In this document: piece by piece, positions 1 through 9,092 of the stretch | Numbering within the stretch: position 1 is the stretch's first letter | How the letters are laid out: the number at the start of each line of letters is the position of its first letter | Program-made: the position numbers and the translations under genes | Origin: Syntrophotaleaceae bacterium | GTDB lineage: Bacteria; Desulfobacterota; Desulfuromonadia; Desulfuromonadales; Syntrophotaleaceae | Assembly: GCA_041390365.1 (NCBI GenBank) | Contig: JAWKQB010000001.1 | Span: 372,001 to 436,000 of the forward strand | Direction of reading: 5' to 3' | DNA length: 64,000 bases | Notes under the pieces: generated by a model | Databases searched by the model: none | Seen by the model: only the letters and a program-made list of their open reading frames with translations | Told to the model about the DNA's origin: nothing

Positions 1-435
1 GGCCTTTCGGCATTCCTCTGCCGAAGATCCCTCCTGTTTTTTTCGGGGTCTTCAAAGGATGAAGATGCCCGCTGAAAACGTCCTGTTCAACCAAAGAGAT
101 TTTTGAAATATAAAATTATGTTTTATGAAAGTCAACAGTTGGCGGAATGAATTTCATGGACCCTTCAAAGCTGAGTGAGTGATATTCTAAGGGCCGTATC
201 CGTCAATCATATTGAGAATTTCAGGTACTTGGAACCGTTTCCCACTCGCAGTATGGCGACTCGAAATTCCGGAGTTGTTCCAAATTTCCCCTTGTGTTGG
301 TCCTGTCTTCTGCACGATCCTGGGCCCGGTTTGTACGCTGTTTTAAAAAGCAAAGGTTGTGCCAGTCTTGCCGCAAAAATTTTAACCTGTTCTGCTGTTG
401 GCGGGTTAGGGTCTGGGGGTGTTCAAGGTCGTCCG
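1..435. other. Left-edge non-coding stretch
   Basis: No gene can be supported here. The only long open frame in the area starts at 175 on the plus strand and is the antisense shadow of truD. On the minus strand a possible gene start lies at position 13 (ATG preceded by AGAGGA and, further up, AGGAGGG) reading out of the window; four codons are too few to name it. The stretch at 105-130 is AT-rich and could hold a promoter, but I see no convincing -35/-10 pair. Confidence 0.4.
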
Positions 436-1641
436 TCAGGGACCGGCTGGCAGGGGTTTCATCACCTCGCGCAAGAGGCTGGTGGCGTAACTGCCCTTTG
501 GGAGCGAGAAGGACAGGAGCAGGTCGGCACCTTCCTGGACGACGCGAACATCCTTCAACGGAACTCGCAGGGGTCGACGCTCCCCTTCGAGGGCAAGCCC
601 TTTTGGCGATCTGAAGCGGTTCAGGTCCAGTTTTTCCTTTTCCAGAAGGCTTTCCTCGATAATACCTGCCTGGCCGGACGCCAGCCGGACCTTGAAGCCG
701 TACATGGGTCCAGACGGACTGATTTCCAGCCGGTCAGCTCTAGGCTGTTCGGCACCGGGATCAGTCACGACGAAGCAGGCTCCGTTGTCATGCTTGAAAG
801 CCAGGTCGCCCGGCCAGAGGAGGTCCAGACTGGCGAGTCGCATGGCCACGATCCGATCGAACAGGCTGGACTGAAAAGCCGAAAGATAGAGTTTCAGCAG
901 CTTGTGGGGCATTTTGAAAACAGCCTTGTCGATGGGCATACCCCTGATCAGATCCTGCAGCAGATTGCGTTCCGGGCGCATGCGGTCGGGCATTTCAGCC
1001 AGGGCTTCGGACAGGCGGCCTGCGGCGAAGAGTTCGGCCGCTCGACGCCAGCGGGGGTTTTCGATTCGTTCGGGGGCGCCGATGATCTGGCGGGCGGCTT
1101 CCTCGAAATCTTCCCGCAGAATCGCCCCACCGATGAGATGGGAATTGCCCAGTACACCGTACCGTTGCTCTCCGAAAAAATTGGGGACGCCGGTCATTTC
1201 CAGGATGTGCAGAATATCCCGGGCGCGGTCCAGGGCGCCGGGCACCGTATTCCGGATCCGGATCAGAAACCGGTTGCCGGCAAGATGGCCCATACGCAAC
1301 TTGTTTCGGTGAAAGGCGGCTGAAAGGATCCGGACGTCCTCCAGTTCAAGGGCGAGGGCCTGTTCCGGTTGGACGCGGGGTATGGAGATGGTCTGCCGGG
1401 TGGTCGCGCAGGCGTCCTTGATTCCGGCATAGCCGATTTCTCTTTTGTCGGCACTCAAAGCTTTGGCGAGCCGGTCGATCAACTCAAAAGTCGTGATCCC
1501 CTTTTTTTCCACTGTCAGATAGAGATGTTCCCCCTCTCCGCAGGGTGGGTAAAGGGCAATCTCTTCAACATAAAAATCCTCGGGGGTTTCCTTGATGCTG
1601 CCCCCCGTGCCGGGATGGGAACGGGTCAGGAATTCATTCAT
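436..1641 (-). CDS. truD: tRNA pseudouridine synthase D
   Basis: Cytoplasmic enzyme expected to isomerise U13 of tRNA-Glu to pseudouridine. The 401-aa product has the TruD landmarks: KETPEDFYVEE near the N-terminus, GIKDACATTRQ with the likely catalytic aspartate at residue 76, and NFFGEQRYG around residue 150. The frame is open upstream to 1914, but homology begins at the ATG at 1641 (MNEFLTRS). That ATG lies inside the last codons of trmB (8-bp overlap), so the two genes are probably translationally coupled. Length fits the family. The identity is secure from the motifs; the start is inferred from the overlap and the family N-terminus. Confidence 0.93.
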   Translation of the reverse strand: MNEFLTRSHPGTGGSIKETPEDFYVEEIALYPPCGEGEHLYLTVEKKGITTFELIDRLAKALSADKREIGYAGIKDACATTRQTISIPRVQPEQALALELEDVRILSAAFHRNKLRMGHLAGNRFLIRIRNTVPGALDRARDILHILEMTGVPNFFGEQRYGVLGNSHLIGGAILREDFEEAARQIIGAPERIENPRWRRAAELFAAGRLSEALAEMPDRMRPERNLLQDLIRGMPIDKAVFKMPHKLLKLYLSAFQSSLFDRIVAMRLASLDLLWPGDLAFKHDNGACFVVTDPGAEQPRADRLEISPSGPMYGFKVRLASGQAGIIEESLLEKEKLDLNRFRSPKGLALEGERRPLRVPLKDVRVVQEGADLLLSFSLPKGSYATSLLREVMKPLPAGP

Positions 1642-2335
1642 GGCCGACCGTGCTCCATGCAGTGCGAAAGCCGGGGTATACCGGCGGGATTGCCGGAAGC
1701 GGGGAATTGTGAAACTCGACCTTCCGGCAGTGGATGAAGTAGATCGGCTGGTTCTTTTCCAGAAATCTCCGCATGTACTTGGATTTGGGATAGCAGGCCG
1801 GAACCGTCTCCCAGGGAGAGGCCAGGCAGTTGCAAAAGCCGGGCAGGGTGGGGTGGAGGTCGGCCACCTGCAGGGCATAGTCGGTAAAATCGGAACTGAA
1901 ATAGAAGTCGGCACCCGATTTCAGGTAATGAAGAGCAGTCTGCAGAAATCCGCGGTTGACCAGCCTGCGATCCCGGTGGCGCTTTTTCGGCCAGGGATCC
2001 GGGCAGTTGATGTAGATGGCTGAAAGGCTTTCCGGCTGCAGGTACCGGGCCATCAGATAGCGGGCCTCGATCCGCATGACCCTCACATTGTCCAGTCCGG
2101 CCTGATCGATTTTCTTGCAGGTCTTGTAGCAGCCTTTGTTGTAGATATCGATGGCCAGAAAATTGACGAGGGGTTTTTCCTGTGCAAGCTGCAGGATGAA
2201 ATCGCCGATGCCGCACCCTATTTCAAGGGCCAGGGGGTTGCCATTGGCGAAAACTTCCTCGATGCTTCTTGCCCCGGCCAACCTCTCTTCGGTCAAAAAA
2301 TTCGGCGAGTTGATGTCTATGATGCGTTGGGTCAT
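1634..2335 (-). CDS. trmB: tRNA (guanine-N7-)-methyltransferase
   Basis: SAM-dependent enzyme that methylates N7 of G46 in tRNA. The 233-aa product carries the SAM-binding motif EIGCGIGDF near residue 40 and the family signature CPDPWPKKRH near residue 110. I place the start at the ATG at 2335 (MTQRIID). An in-frame ATG at 2383 would add 16 residues and cannot be excluded, because neither has a strong Shine-Dalgarno sequence. It overlaps truD by 8 bp, giving a two-gene tRNA-modification unit. Confidence 0.93.
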   Translation of the reverse strand: MTQRIIDINSPNFLTEERLAGARSIEEVFANGNPLALEIGCGIGDFILQLAQEKPLVNFLAIDIYNKGCYKTCKKIDQAGLDNVRVMRIEARYLMARYLQPESLSAIYINCPDPWPKKRHRDRRLVNRGFLQTALHYLKSGADFYFSSDFTDYALQVADLHPTLPGFCNCLASPWETVPACYPKSKYMRRFLEKNQPIYFIHCRKVEFHNSPLPAIPPVYPGFRTAWSTVGHE

Positions 2336-2432
2336 GGAGACAGTCTTTCGTGCTTGGTTCACAATAGCCGGAAACCATAGCATAACCGCCGGAAGTGTTC
2401 AATAGGCTGTTTTTCTAAAGCAGGAGGCGGGA

Positions 2433-2460
2433 GGAGTGAGGAGTGAGGAGTGAGGAGTGA
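2433..2460. repeat. Heptanucleotide tandem repeat (GGAGTGA)x4
   Basis: Four perfect head-to-tail copies of the 7-mer GGAGTGA, followed by a degenerate copy, lie between the metallophosphoesterase stop codon and the trmB start on the minus strand. A degenerate version of the same heptamer family (TGAGGNG) is readable on the opposite strand at about 20336-20356. Non-coding; function unknown. Confidence 0.9.
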
Positions 2461-2492
2461 GGGGTCAATTCGAAGGATCACGAATTCCTGTC

Positions 2493-3353
2493 TCATGCCG
2501 GCAGGCTGCCGAGGCGCAGAAGGGTTATTTCGGGACGGCAGAGAAAACGGATCGGCAAAACGCTCGTGCCGAGGCCGCGGTTCAGATAGAGCGGAACCTG
2601 TTGCTTGGCGACCCGGTAAAGTCCAGAGACGAAGCGTCCGGAAAAACGGGGCATATACAGAGGCGGAAGAAAAGGCAGACGGATCTGACCGCCGTGGGTG
2701 TGTCCGCAGAGTATAAGGTCGATTCTGTCGCCGATCATGTCGTGGTCGAAAGCCGGGACGTGGCTGAGAAGCAGGTTGAGTCGCTGAGGATCTGCTGCCT
2801 GGCGAATCCGGTTCAGGTTGACGGATGCAGAGGGATAGTCCAGGCCGAGGATGGACAGGGGGATGTCCTGTATATCCAGATCGCGCCGCTCGTCGATGAG
2901 GAGCTCTACGGAAACCCGGGCAAAATGGCGGCGCAGATTTTCCCCTTCCAGACGGGCCCAATACTCCCAGTTGCCCTGCACGGCAAAAACGCCCCGTGCG
3001 GCCTTGATCAGACCCAGGAAGGTCAGAACCCCCTTCAAATTTTTTTCTTGCTCGAGGTAATCCCCCGTCAATAGAATCAGATCCGGGTTGAGCGCGTTGA
3101 CCGTATTTGCCGCTTCTGCAAAATGGGGGGGTAAATCATGCAGGTGGAGATCGCTCAGGTGGACAATGCGCAGCTCCTTTCCGGGAGGCATTTTAGGCAA
3201 AGGCAGTAAGATTTCCTCGATTACGAAGGAGCGAGGTTCCAGCCACAGGGCGTCGCCCAGGCTCAGTGATCCTCCCAGAGCCAGGCTGGAGGCGAGAAAC
3301 TTGCGCCGTGAAATGAAACGGAGATCTTTTGGCCGAAAGTCGTTTTTTTGCAT
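2493..3353 (-). CDS. Tat-exported calcineurin-like metallophosphoesterase
   Basis: 286-aa protein of the YkuE/YaeI-like branch of dinuclear metallophosphoesterases. Metal-site motifs appear in order: SDLHLHD, LTGDYLE, QGNWEYW (a variant of GNHE/GNHD with Trp in place of His), LLSHVP and GHTHGGQ. The N-terminus carries SRRKFLASSLALGG, a twin-arginine signal, so the protein probably acts in the periplasm or at the membrane. The start at 3353 is chosen because AGGGAT precedes that ATG; an upstream in-frame codon at 3404 has no support. Substrate is unknown; relatives act on phosphodiesters or lipid precursors. The His-to-Trp change is worth checking before assuming full activity. Confidence 0.85.
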   Translation of the reverse strand: MQKNDFRPKDLRFISRRKFLASSLALGGSLSLGDALWLEPRSFVIEEILLPLPKMPPGKELRIVHLSDLHLHDLPPHFAEAANTVNALNPDLILLTGDYLEQEKNLKGVLTFLGLIKAARGVFAVQGNWEYWARLEGENLRRHFARVSVELLIDERRDLDIQDIPLSILGLDYPSASVNLNRIRQAADPQRLNLLLSHVPAFDHDMIGDRIDLILCGHTHGGQIRLPFLPPLYMPRFSGRFVSGLYRVAKQQVPLYLNRGLGTSVLPIRFLCRPEITLLRLGSLPA

Positions 3354-3471
3354 GTATCCCTGCAGAATGGTCGGGCGGAACGGATGCTTTTTTAAGCAGG
3401 GCAATGTACCATAATTCCTTCACCGTGCCAATTCCATCCATTCAGGCGATAGCTTGATTTAATTATGATGT

Positions 3472-3485
3472 GGAGGAATTTCTTG
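3472..3485 (+). promoter_or_regulatory. Shine-Dalgarno and TTG start of priA
   Basis: GGAGGAA at 3472-3478 stands five bases ahead of an in-frame TTG at 3483. Starting there gives an N-terminus that matches PriA almost exactly (E. coli begins MPVAHVA; here the reading is M-Q-LVAHVA). The ATG codons at 3465/3468 lie before this ribosome-binding site and have none of their own. Confidence 0.75.
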
Positions 3486-5678
3486 CAGTTAGTGGCTCAC
3501 GTAGCGGTTGCCGCCCCTCTCGACAAACCTCTCTCCTACCTGGTTCCCGATCCATTGCGGGATCGTGTCCGGACCGGTGTAAGGCTGAGAGTTCCCCTCG
3601 GTCGCCGTTTGGTGGTCGGTTTTCTGTTGCGTCTGGAAATGACCGAGGTCGCCGAACTCAAGCCTATATGCGAGGTTTTGGACGAGGAGCCGCTTTTCGG
3701 CAGCACTATGGTGCCGTTTCTGGAGCGGGCCGCTGAATACTACTGCCATCCCCTCGGCGAGGTGTTTCGTACCGCCCTGCCTGCCGGTCTGGCGAACGAG
3801 AGGCAGCGGGTGGCCATTGCCACCGAGCGTTTCCTCTATCTGCGGGAACCGGAGGTTGAGGTTGTCGGCCGAAAGCAACAGGCGATCCTGAACCATCTTC
3901 GCGAGCGGAAAACTCTGTCCATGGAGGAATTGGGGCAGCTCGTCGACAATCCCGGGCAGAGTTTGCACCGGCTGATAGACAAAGGGGTTGTCGGCGAAAA
4001 TTTTCTGGAAAAACGCCGCGATCCTTTCGCCGGGGAAGCGCCGGAGCCCGATAAAGCGGTGGTACCCGGTCCTGAGCAGTCTGCGGCTCTGGCCGCCATC
4101 GGTCAGTCATTGCAAAGCGGTCAATTCACCCAGATTCTGCTCCATGGCGTCACCGGCAGCGGCAAGACCGAGGTCTACCTGCGGGCCATCGAGCAGGCTA
4201 TTGCAGGCGGAAAGCAGGCCCTGGTGCTGGTGCCGGAAATCGGCCTGACTCCGCAGCTGGTCGGCCGTTTCCGGGCACGTTTCGCCGATCGGGTCCGGCG
4301 CCTGGCGGTGCTTCATTCCGGGCTTTCCGACGGGGAACGTTACGATGCCTGGCGGGCAGTGGCGCGGGGAGATGTCGACATTATAGTCGGTGCCCGTTCG
4401 GCGGTTTTCGCGCCCGCCTCCCGGCTCGGCATCATTGTCGTCGATGAGGAACATGAAACCAGCTACAAGCAGGGAGAGGGATTTCGCTACAATGCGCGGG
4501 ACCTTGCCTTGCTCAGAGGCCAGATGGAGGGGGCCACGGTGTTGCTCGGCAGCGCCACGCCGGCCTTGACCACCTTTTTCAGGGCCAGGCAGGGCCAGAT
4601 CTCCTATCAGGGTCTGCCGTGCCGCATCCTCGATCGGCCGTTACCGGAAGTGAAGCTGATCGACCTTCGCCAGGAACGGCCCGAGGGCAGCCTGTCCGAA
4701 ACTCTGCGCCAGTCCCTGCTGGAAAATCTCGAACGCAGGGAACAGTCCCTGCTGCTGCTTAACCGTCGGGGTTTTGCGCCCTATCTGCTGTGTATGGAGT
4801 GCGGCGCGACCCTGCGTTGCCCCAACTGTGAAATCACCCTGACCTACTATCAAAAGCAGCGCCGGCTGCGCTGCAACTACTGCGATTTCTCCCAAAGTCC
4901 TCCGGACGTCTGCCCAGCCTGTCTGGGCTCCGGAATGACCCCTGAGGGGGCTGGAACCGAGCGCCTCGAGGAAGAGCTGGCAAATCTTTTCCCTGGGGCC
5001 CGCGTCGGCCGCATGGACCGCGATACCACCGGCCGCAAAGGGGCCCATCAGCGCCTGGTAAAAAGTATGGCTTGTGGAGAGATCGACATTCTCGTCGGCA
5101 CCCAGATGGTGGCCAAGGGGCACGATTTTCCCGGAGTGACCCTGGTTGGGGTGGTCAATGCGGACAGTGCTCTCAACCTGCCCGACTTCCGGGCCGCCGA
5201 ACGCTCTTTTACCCTCCTGACTCAGGTTGCCGGCAGGGCCGGGCGGGGAGAGAAACCGGGCAAGGTCCTTATCCAGACCTTCGTCCCCGAGCATTATGTT
5301 CTCGAGGCTGCCGCCCGCCACGATTATGCCGGTTTCTACGAGCAGGAAACAGCCATTCGCCGCGAATTGTCCTATCCCCCCTTCGGGTACCTGACCAATT
5401 GCGTCCTCGCCGGAAATGACCTGGTGCAGGTGGCGGAAACCGCCGCGGTTTTTGCAGACGAACTGGAGAGACTGAAGGGAAACCTGGCGGTCGAAATTCT
5501 TGGTCCTGCCCCCTGTCCGCTGAATCGGCTGCGTGGAAAATGGCGCTTTCAGATTCTGCTGAAAGCGGTGGAACGCAGCTCCATGCGCCGTATCCTGTCC
5601 AATATAGGCTCTTTGCGAGCCAGGGTGCCCCGGCGGGTGAGCCTGATCGTAGATGTCGATCCACTGGATATGCTGTAA
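3483..5678 (+). CDS. priA: Primosomal replication restart helicase PriA
   Basis: Superfamily 2 3'-5' DNA helicase that reloads DnaB at stalled forks. The 731-aa protein has an N-terminal 3'-end-binding domain, Walker A (GVTGSGKTEVY, about residue 220), the DEEH box, and an eight-cysteine zinc region (CMECGATLRCPNC, then CNYCDFSQ, then CPACLGSG, about residues 438-485). A C-terminal helicase lobe follows with VGTQMVAKGHDFPGVTLVGVVNAD and QVAGRAGRG. Length is typical. I prefer the TTG start over the ATG at 3465 because of the well-placed Shine-Dalgarno. It converges on the next gene with a 45-bp gap. Confidence 0.96.
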   Translation: MQLVAHVAVAAPLDKPLSYLVPDPLRDRVRTGVRLRVPLGRRLVVGFLLRLEMTEVAELKPICEVLDEEPLFGSTMVPFLERAAEYYCHPLGEVFRTALPAGLANERQRVAIATERFLYLREPEVEVVGRKQQAILNHLRERKTLSMEELGQLVDNPGQSLHRLIDKGVVGENFLEKRRDPFAGEAPEPDKAVVPGPEQSAALAAIGQSLQSGQFTQILLHGVTGSGKTEVYLRAIEQAIAGGKQALVLVPEIGLTPQLVGRFRARFADRVRRLAVLHSGLSDGERYDAWRAVARGDVDIIVGARSAVFAPASRLGIIVVDEEHETSYKQGEGFRYNARDLALLRGQMEGATVLLGSATPALTTFFRARQGQISYQGLPCRILDRPLPEVKLIDLRQERPEGSLSETLRQSLLENLERREQSLLLLNRRGFAPYLLCMECGATLRCPNCEITLTYYQKQRRLRCNYCDFSQSPPDVCPACLGSGMTPEGAGTERLEEELANLFPGARVGRMDRDTTGRKGAHQRLVKSMACGEIDILVGTQMVAKGHDFPGVTLVGVVNADSALNLPDFRAAERSFTLLTQVAGRAGRGEKPGKVLIQTFVPEHYVLEAAARHDYAGFYEQETAIRRELSYPPFGYLTNCVLAGNDLVQVAETAAVFADELERLKGNLAVEILGPAPCPLNRLRGKWRFQILLKAVERSSMRRILSNIGSLRARVPRRVSLIVDVDPLDML

Positions 5679-5694
5679 AAAAGGGGAAGGGCCC

Positions 5695-5709
5695 CAAGGA
5701 CAGCAGGGA
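5695..5709. repeat. 15-bp word shared with the element after valS
   Basis: CAAGGACAGCAGGGA lies in the short gap between the convergent priA and ornithine-cyclodeaminase-family genes. The identical 15-mer occurs at 63736-63750 in the palindromic element after valS. Both are intergenic, which suggests a dispersed non-coding repeat family. Confidence 0.6.
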
Positions 5710-5723
5710 TTCCGGGTGCAGGA

Positions 5724-6683
5724 TTAACAGCCGATCGGCAATTCGGTTCCCAGACCCTGCGCCCTGGCTTTTTCGAGGACCAGGGCTCCTACAGCCAGAT
5801 CCTGGATGGCCATGCCGTGGGATTCGAACAGGGTGATCTGATCGGGGTCCCTGCGGCCGGGCACTCTGCCGGCGATGATTTCCCCCAGCTCCGGGGTCTG
5901 ATGCCAGTTGATCCGACCTTTTTCCACAAGAGGGAGCAGATCGCCACATTCGCGAACGGCGACTTCCCGGGAGTCGACGGCAATCAGATCGCATTGGAGG
6001 AGCGTCTTTTCATCGATTTCGCAGCGGATCAGGGCGTTGCTTCCGACCGCGTTCAGGTGGGTCCCTCTTTCAACCCAGGGGTGGCATACCACCGGTCGGG
6101 GGGAGGTGGTGACCGTCGTCACGATATCGCTTCCGCTGACCGTTTCCCTGCCTTCGGCGGCGGGAAGAACCTCGATCCCCAGTCGCCGGCTGTTTTCCTC
6201 ACAAAAACTTTTGAGACGTTGCCAATCCCTGCCCAATACCTTCACCTTTTTTATCGGCCGAACGGCACAGAGCCCTTCCAGCTGACCCCTGGCCTGCCAG
6301 CCGGTACCGAACAGTCCTACAACCGAGGATTCGGGACGGCTTAGCCATTTTGCCGCAATCCCGGCGGCGGCGCCGGTTCTGGTCATGCCGATCAGATCGG
6401 CTTCGATGATCGCTTCCAGGTTGCCATGCACGCTGTCATACAGGTAAAGCAGGAAACAGTTCCCCTCCTTGGTCGAGGTATAGGCCTTGTAGCCCAGGAC
6501 CCCTCGCCCAGGCAGGGCTCCTTGGAGAATATGCAGGGCACCTTTGGGGATGCGGGTCCTCTCCCTTGGGATATTGACGGCGTCGCCAAAGGCATGATCC
6601 TTCATGGCCTGCTCCACCGCTTCCAGCGCCAGCGGCATGGTCAGGACTTGTTCGACTTCTTTTTCCTTCAGGAAAAGGGCCAT
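5724..6683 (-). CDS. Ornithine cyclodeaminase / mu-crystallin family dehydrogenase
   Basis: 319-aa cytoplasmic NAD(P)-dependent protein. Family features are the N-terminal RTRIPKGALHILQGAL region, YKAYTSTKEGN, the RTGAAAGIAAKWLSRPES segment, and a Rossmann nucleotide-binding motif GLFGTGWQARGQ around residue 130. Members include ornithine cyclodeaminase, alanine dehydrogenase (archaeal type), lysine cyclodeaminase and ketimine reductase, so the substrate cannot be assigned from motifs. The start could be the GTG at 6686 or the ATG at 6683; AGAGGAC precedes both. It stands alone, divergent from the kinase gene. Confidence 0.85.
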   Translation of the reverse strand: MALFLKEKEVEQVLTMPLALEAVEQAMKDHAFGDAVNIPRERTRIPKGALHILQGALPGRGVLGYKAYTSTKEGNCFLLYLYDSVHGNLEAIIEADLIGMTRTGAAAGIAAKWLSRPESSVVGLFGTGWQARGQLEGLCAVRPIKKVKVLGRDWQRLKSFCEENSRRLGIEVLPAAEGRETVSGSDIVTTVTTSPRPVVCHPWVERGTHLNAVGSNALIRCEIDEKTLLQCDLIAVDSREVAVRECGDLLPLVEKGRINWHQTPELGEIIAGRVPGRRDPDQITLFESHGMAIQDLAVGALVLEKARAQGLGTELPIGC

Positions 6684-6686
6684 CAC

Positions 6687-6995
6687 GTCCTCTCTCTTCG
6701 ATGGCGTATTGCAGACGGGGTTGACGGTGCCTGGTTTTTTAGCACCGGGCTTGCAATACGCAGTCTATCAGCTAAAATCTTTGCGGCTAATGAACGACGC
6801 AGACGGAAAAACAGTCCTCTTTCATCTCCTTTCTGTTGCGGTTCCTATCATACTTTCATCTTTTCAGCACCCTTTTTCCTGGTGCGGAGGGCGGATCCCA
6901 GATCCGGGCAGCGGGCTGAAAAAAGGTTGACACTTCCTTTTTTCCGAATGAATATAACTACTTTCTTTGGATTCATTGGGTCCTAAGAGTCGGTC
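6687..6995. other. Divergent intergenic region (309 bp)
   Basis: Lies between the minus-strand cyclodeaminase-family gene and the plus-strand kinase. A TTGACA at 6927-6932 and a TATAAC at 6953-6958 could form a plus-strand promoter, but the 20-bp spacing is long, so I rate it weak. No coding signal was seen; short open frames here lack ribosome-binding sites. Confidence 0.35.
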
Positions 6996-8654
6996 ATGCA
7001 CTTTCTTGAAAGAGAAACCTCCTGCCTTCGACGATTGAAGAAGTTGCGCCGGAAAAAGGCGGAGGGTATGGCCTTGACCATGACCAACAAGTCATCCAAG
7101 GCTCCTGTTTGTGAGCATTGCACGTCGGATTTGTCCTTCCGTGAGGGCAAGGGGGAGGCTTTTTTTCAGTCGATTTTCGAGCATGCCAATGCTGGTATGA
7201 ACACGATTACCATCGACGGAAGGTATGTCCAGATCAACCCTGCGTTCTGTCGCTACCTGGGCTACACAAGGGAAGAGCTGAGACATCTGACCGTCTACGA
7301 TCTCACCCACTCTGAAGATCAGTCCGCGACGCGCACCCATTTTGCCCAGATCAAGGCGGGATTGCGGCAGGCCTTCGATTACGAAAAGCGGTTTCTGCGC
7401 AAGGACGGCAGCGTTGTCTGGGGCCATGTGACCAGCGCCTGGCTGTTCGATGAAGAGCATAATCCCCTTTATGGCATCGGCCTGGTCCAGGACATCACCG
7501 ATCGGAAAAGGGCCGAGGCCGATCTGCTCCGGGCCTTGTCGGAAACGCGATTGGCAAAGGATAAAATCGACGGTATTCTGCGTTCCCTCGGTGAGGGGCT
7601 GATTGTCATCGATAACAGGCAGTGCATCGTTTTGATGAGTGCTTCGGCGGAGAAACTGCTGGGGGTTGCCTGCGAGCAGGTGGTCGGTCGGCCCCTCGAT
7701 GCCCTGTTTTCCCGCCGGCCGCTCCCTCCCAGGCTGCATGAGGCGCTTGTGAAAGGGGAGAATGGCGACCAGTGCGAAATCGAACTGGAGGGATGCCCCG
7801 GCACCGGCCGACGCATCATTCAGGCACGTATTTCCTGGATTGCCGAAGGCGGGGCGAACACTTCCGGGCGGATCGCTGTATTGCAGGATGTTACAGCGGA
7901 GCGGGAAATAAGCCGTTTGAAAACGGAGTTCATCAATACGGCAGCACACGAATTGCGCACTCCGCTGACCTCGATTCAGGGATTTTCGGAAATTCTATTG
8001 ATACAACCCGGTTTGAAGAGGGGTGAGCGGCGAAAAGTTTACCAGATCATCCATGAGCAGTCGGAAATCCTGGCGAAACTCGTTCATGATCTGCTCGATC
8101 TGTCGCATATCGAGACCGGCGCCGGTTTCAGATTGAAGAAAACCTCCTGCAGCCCCAGGGAACTGCTGGACCAGGCCATTCGTCATGTGCCCCGGGACAA
8201 GGGGCGGCACCGGATCGAAGTCCGTTTCCCCGCCGAATCTCTCGAGATTCATGCGGACCCTGGCAAGCTCCGTCAGGCCCTGGAAAACATTTTGTCCAAT
8301 GCTGTTAAGTTCTCGCCTGAAGGCGGTATCATTCAGGTTGACGCATACCGGCGGGGAACAGACCTGCGCTTTGCGGTAACAGATGAGGGCATCGGAATGA
8401 ACGAGGAACAGGTGGGAAAAATATTCGATAAGTTTTTCCGGGCCGACACCTCCAATTCGGCCGTGGGAGGGATCGGTCTCGGCATGAACATCGTGAAGGA
8501 GATTGTCGAGGCCCATGGTGGAAGGGTCTGGGTGAACAGTACGCCGGGATGCGGAACGACTGTCCACCTGAGTCTGCCGATCGGAATCCAATGTGTGACC
8601 GGAAGAGATTATGTCTTTGGTCCCGGTTGGGGAAATGGAGAGGTCGCGCCGTGA
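6996..8654 (+). CDS. Soluble PAS-PAS sensor histidine kinase
   Basis: 552-aa cytoplasmic two-component kinase with no membrane segment. Order: a short N-terminal region with a CEHC pair, PAS1 (about 53-170, ending VQDITDRKRAE), PAS2 (about 190-305, ending LQDVTAEREIS), HisKA with phospho-acceptor His318 in AAHELRTPL, and HATPase_c with N box (NILSNAVKFSPEGG), DEGIGM, FDKFFRAD and GIGLGMNI. The signal is probably cytosolic; no haem- or flavin-binding residue is evident. It overlaps the next gene by 4 bp (GTGA), indicating a cognate pair. The start is uncertain: the ATG at 6996 has no clear Shine-Dalgarno, while GGAGGG at 7061 could serve codons at 7074-7080. Confidence 0.9.
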   Translation: MHFLERETSCLRRLKKLRRKKAEGMALTMTNKSSKAPVCEHCTSDLSFREGKGEAFFQSIFEHANAGMNTITIDGRYVQINPAFCRYLGYTREELRHLTVYDLTHSEDQSATRTHFAQIKAGLRQAFDYEKRFLRKDGSVVWGHVTSAWLFDEEHNPLYGIGLVQDITDRKRAEADLLRALSETRLAKDKIDGILRSLGEGLIVIDNRQCIVLMSASAEKLLGVACEQVVGRPLDALFSRRPLPPRLHEALVKGENGDQCEIELEGCPGTGRRIIQARISWIAEGGANTSGRIAVLQDVTAEREISRLKTEFINTAAHELRTPLTSIQGFSEILLIQPGLKRGERRKVYQIIHEQSEILAKLVHDLLDLSHIETGAGFRLKKTSCSPRELLDQAIRHVPRDKGRHRIEVRFPAESLEIHADPGKLRQALENILSNAVKFSPEGGIIQVDAYRRGTDLRFAVTDEGIGMNEEQVGKIFDKFFRADTSNSAVGGIGLGMNIVKEIVEAHGGRVWVNSTPGCGTTVHLSLPIGIQCVTGRDYVFGPGWGNGEVAP

Positions 8655-9052
8655 AAAAAATTCTGATCGTCGACGACCAGATGACTATTCGGCAACTGCT
8701 GGAGATCAGCCTGCGGGCGAAAGATCGGAAAATTTTTCTTGCCGCCAGCGGGGAAGAGGCTCTGGAGGTAGCCAGAAACAGGAAATTGGACCTGGTCATC
8801 ATGGATCTGATGATGCCGGGAGGAATGGATGGTTTCGAGACTATCGAACGCCTGCGGAAGGATGTGGGCATCTCCGACTGTTCGGTTCTGATCCTGACCG
8901 CCAAGGATCAGGAGGCTGAAAGGAGGCGGGCCGAAGAGATGATGGTCGATGAGTTTCTGACTAAACCCTTCAAGCTGGAAGATCTCTACAGCCGGGTTGA
9001 CCGTCTGCTGGATAGGAAAAACAGGTTTGAAATGCCCCATCAGGGAGTCTGA
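8651..9052 (+). CDS. Single-domain response regulator (CheY-like)
   Basis: 133-aa stand-alone receiver domain with acidic pair Asp9-Asp10, phospho-acceptor Asp52 (VIMDLMMPGG), the conserved Thr in LTAKD and Lys in LTKPF. No output domain is present, so it probably works by protein interaction or as a phosphate shuttle. The start is the GTG at 8651, which overlaps the kinase stop codon; the open frame extends upstream but receiver homology begins here. It is followed after 40 bp by the siroheme protein gene, which may share the transcript. Confidence 0.9.
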   Translation: MKKILIVDDQMTIRQLLEISLRAKDRKIFLAASGEEALEVARNRKLDLVIMDLMMPGGMDGFETIERLRKDVGISDCSVLILTAKDQEAERRRAEEMMVDEFLTKPFKLEDLYSRVDRLLDRKNRFEMPHQGV

Positions 9053-9092
9053 TTGTTGTTCACCGCTATTATTGCCAAAGAAGGAGGAAAAC

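Noticed and set aside
175..1323. 382-codon open frame on the plus strand
   Set aside because: It lies antisense to truD, shows no domain and has no ribosome-binding site; long antisense frames are common in GC-rich genes.
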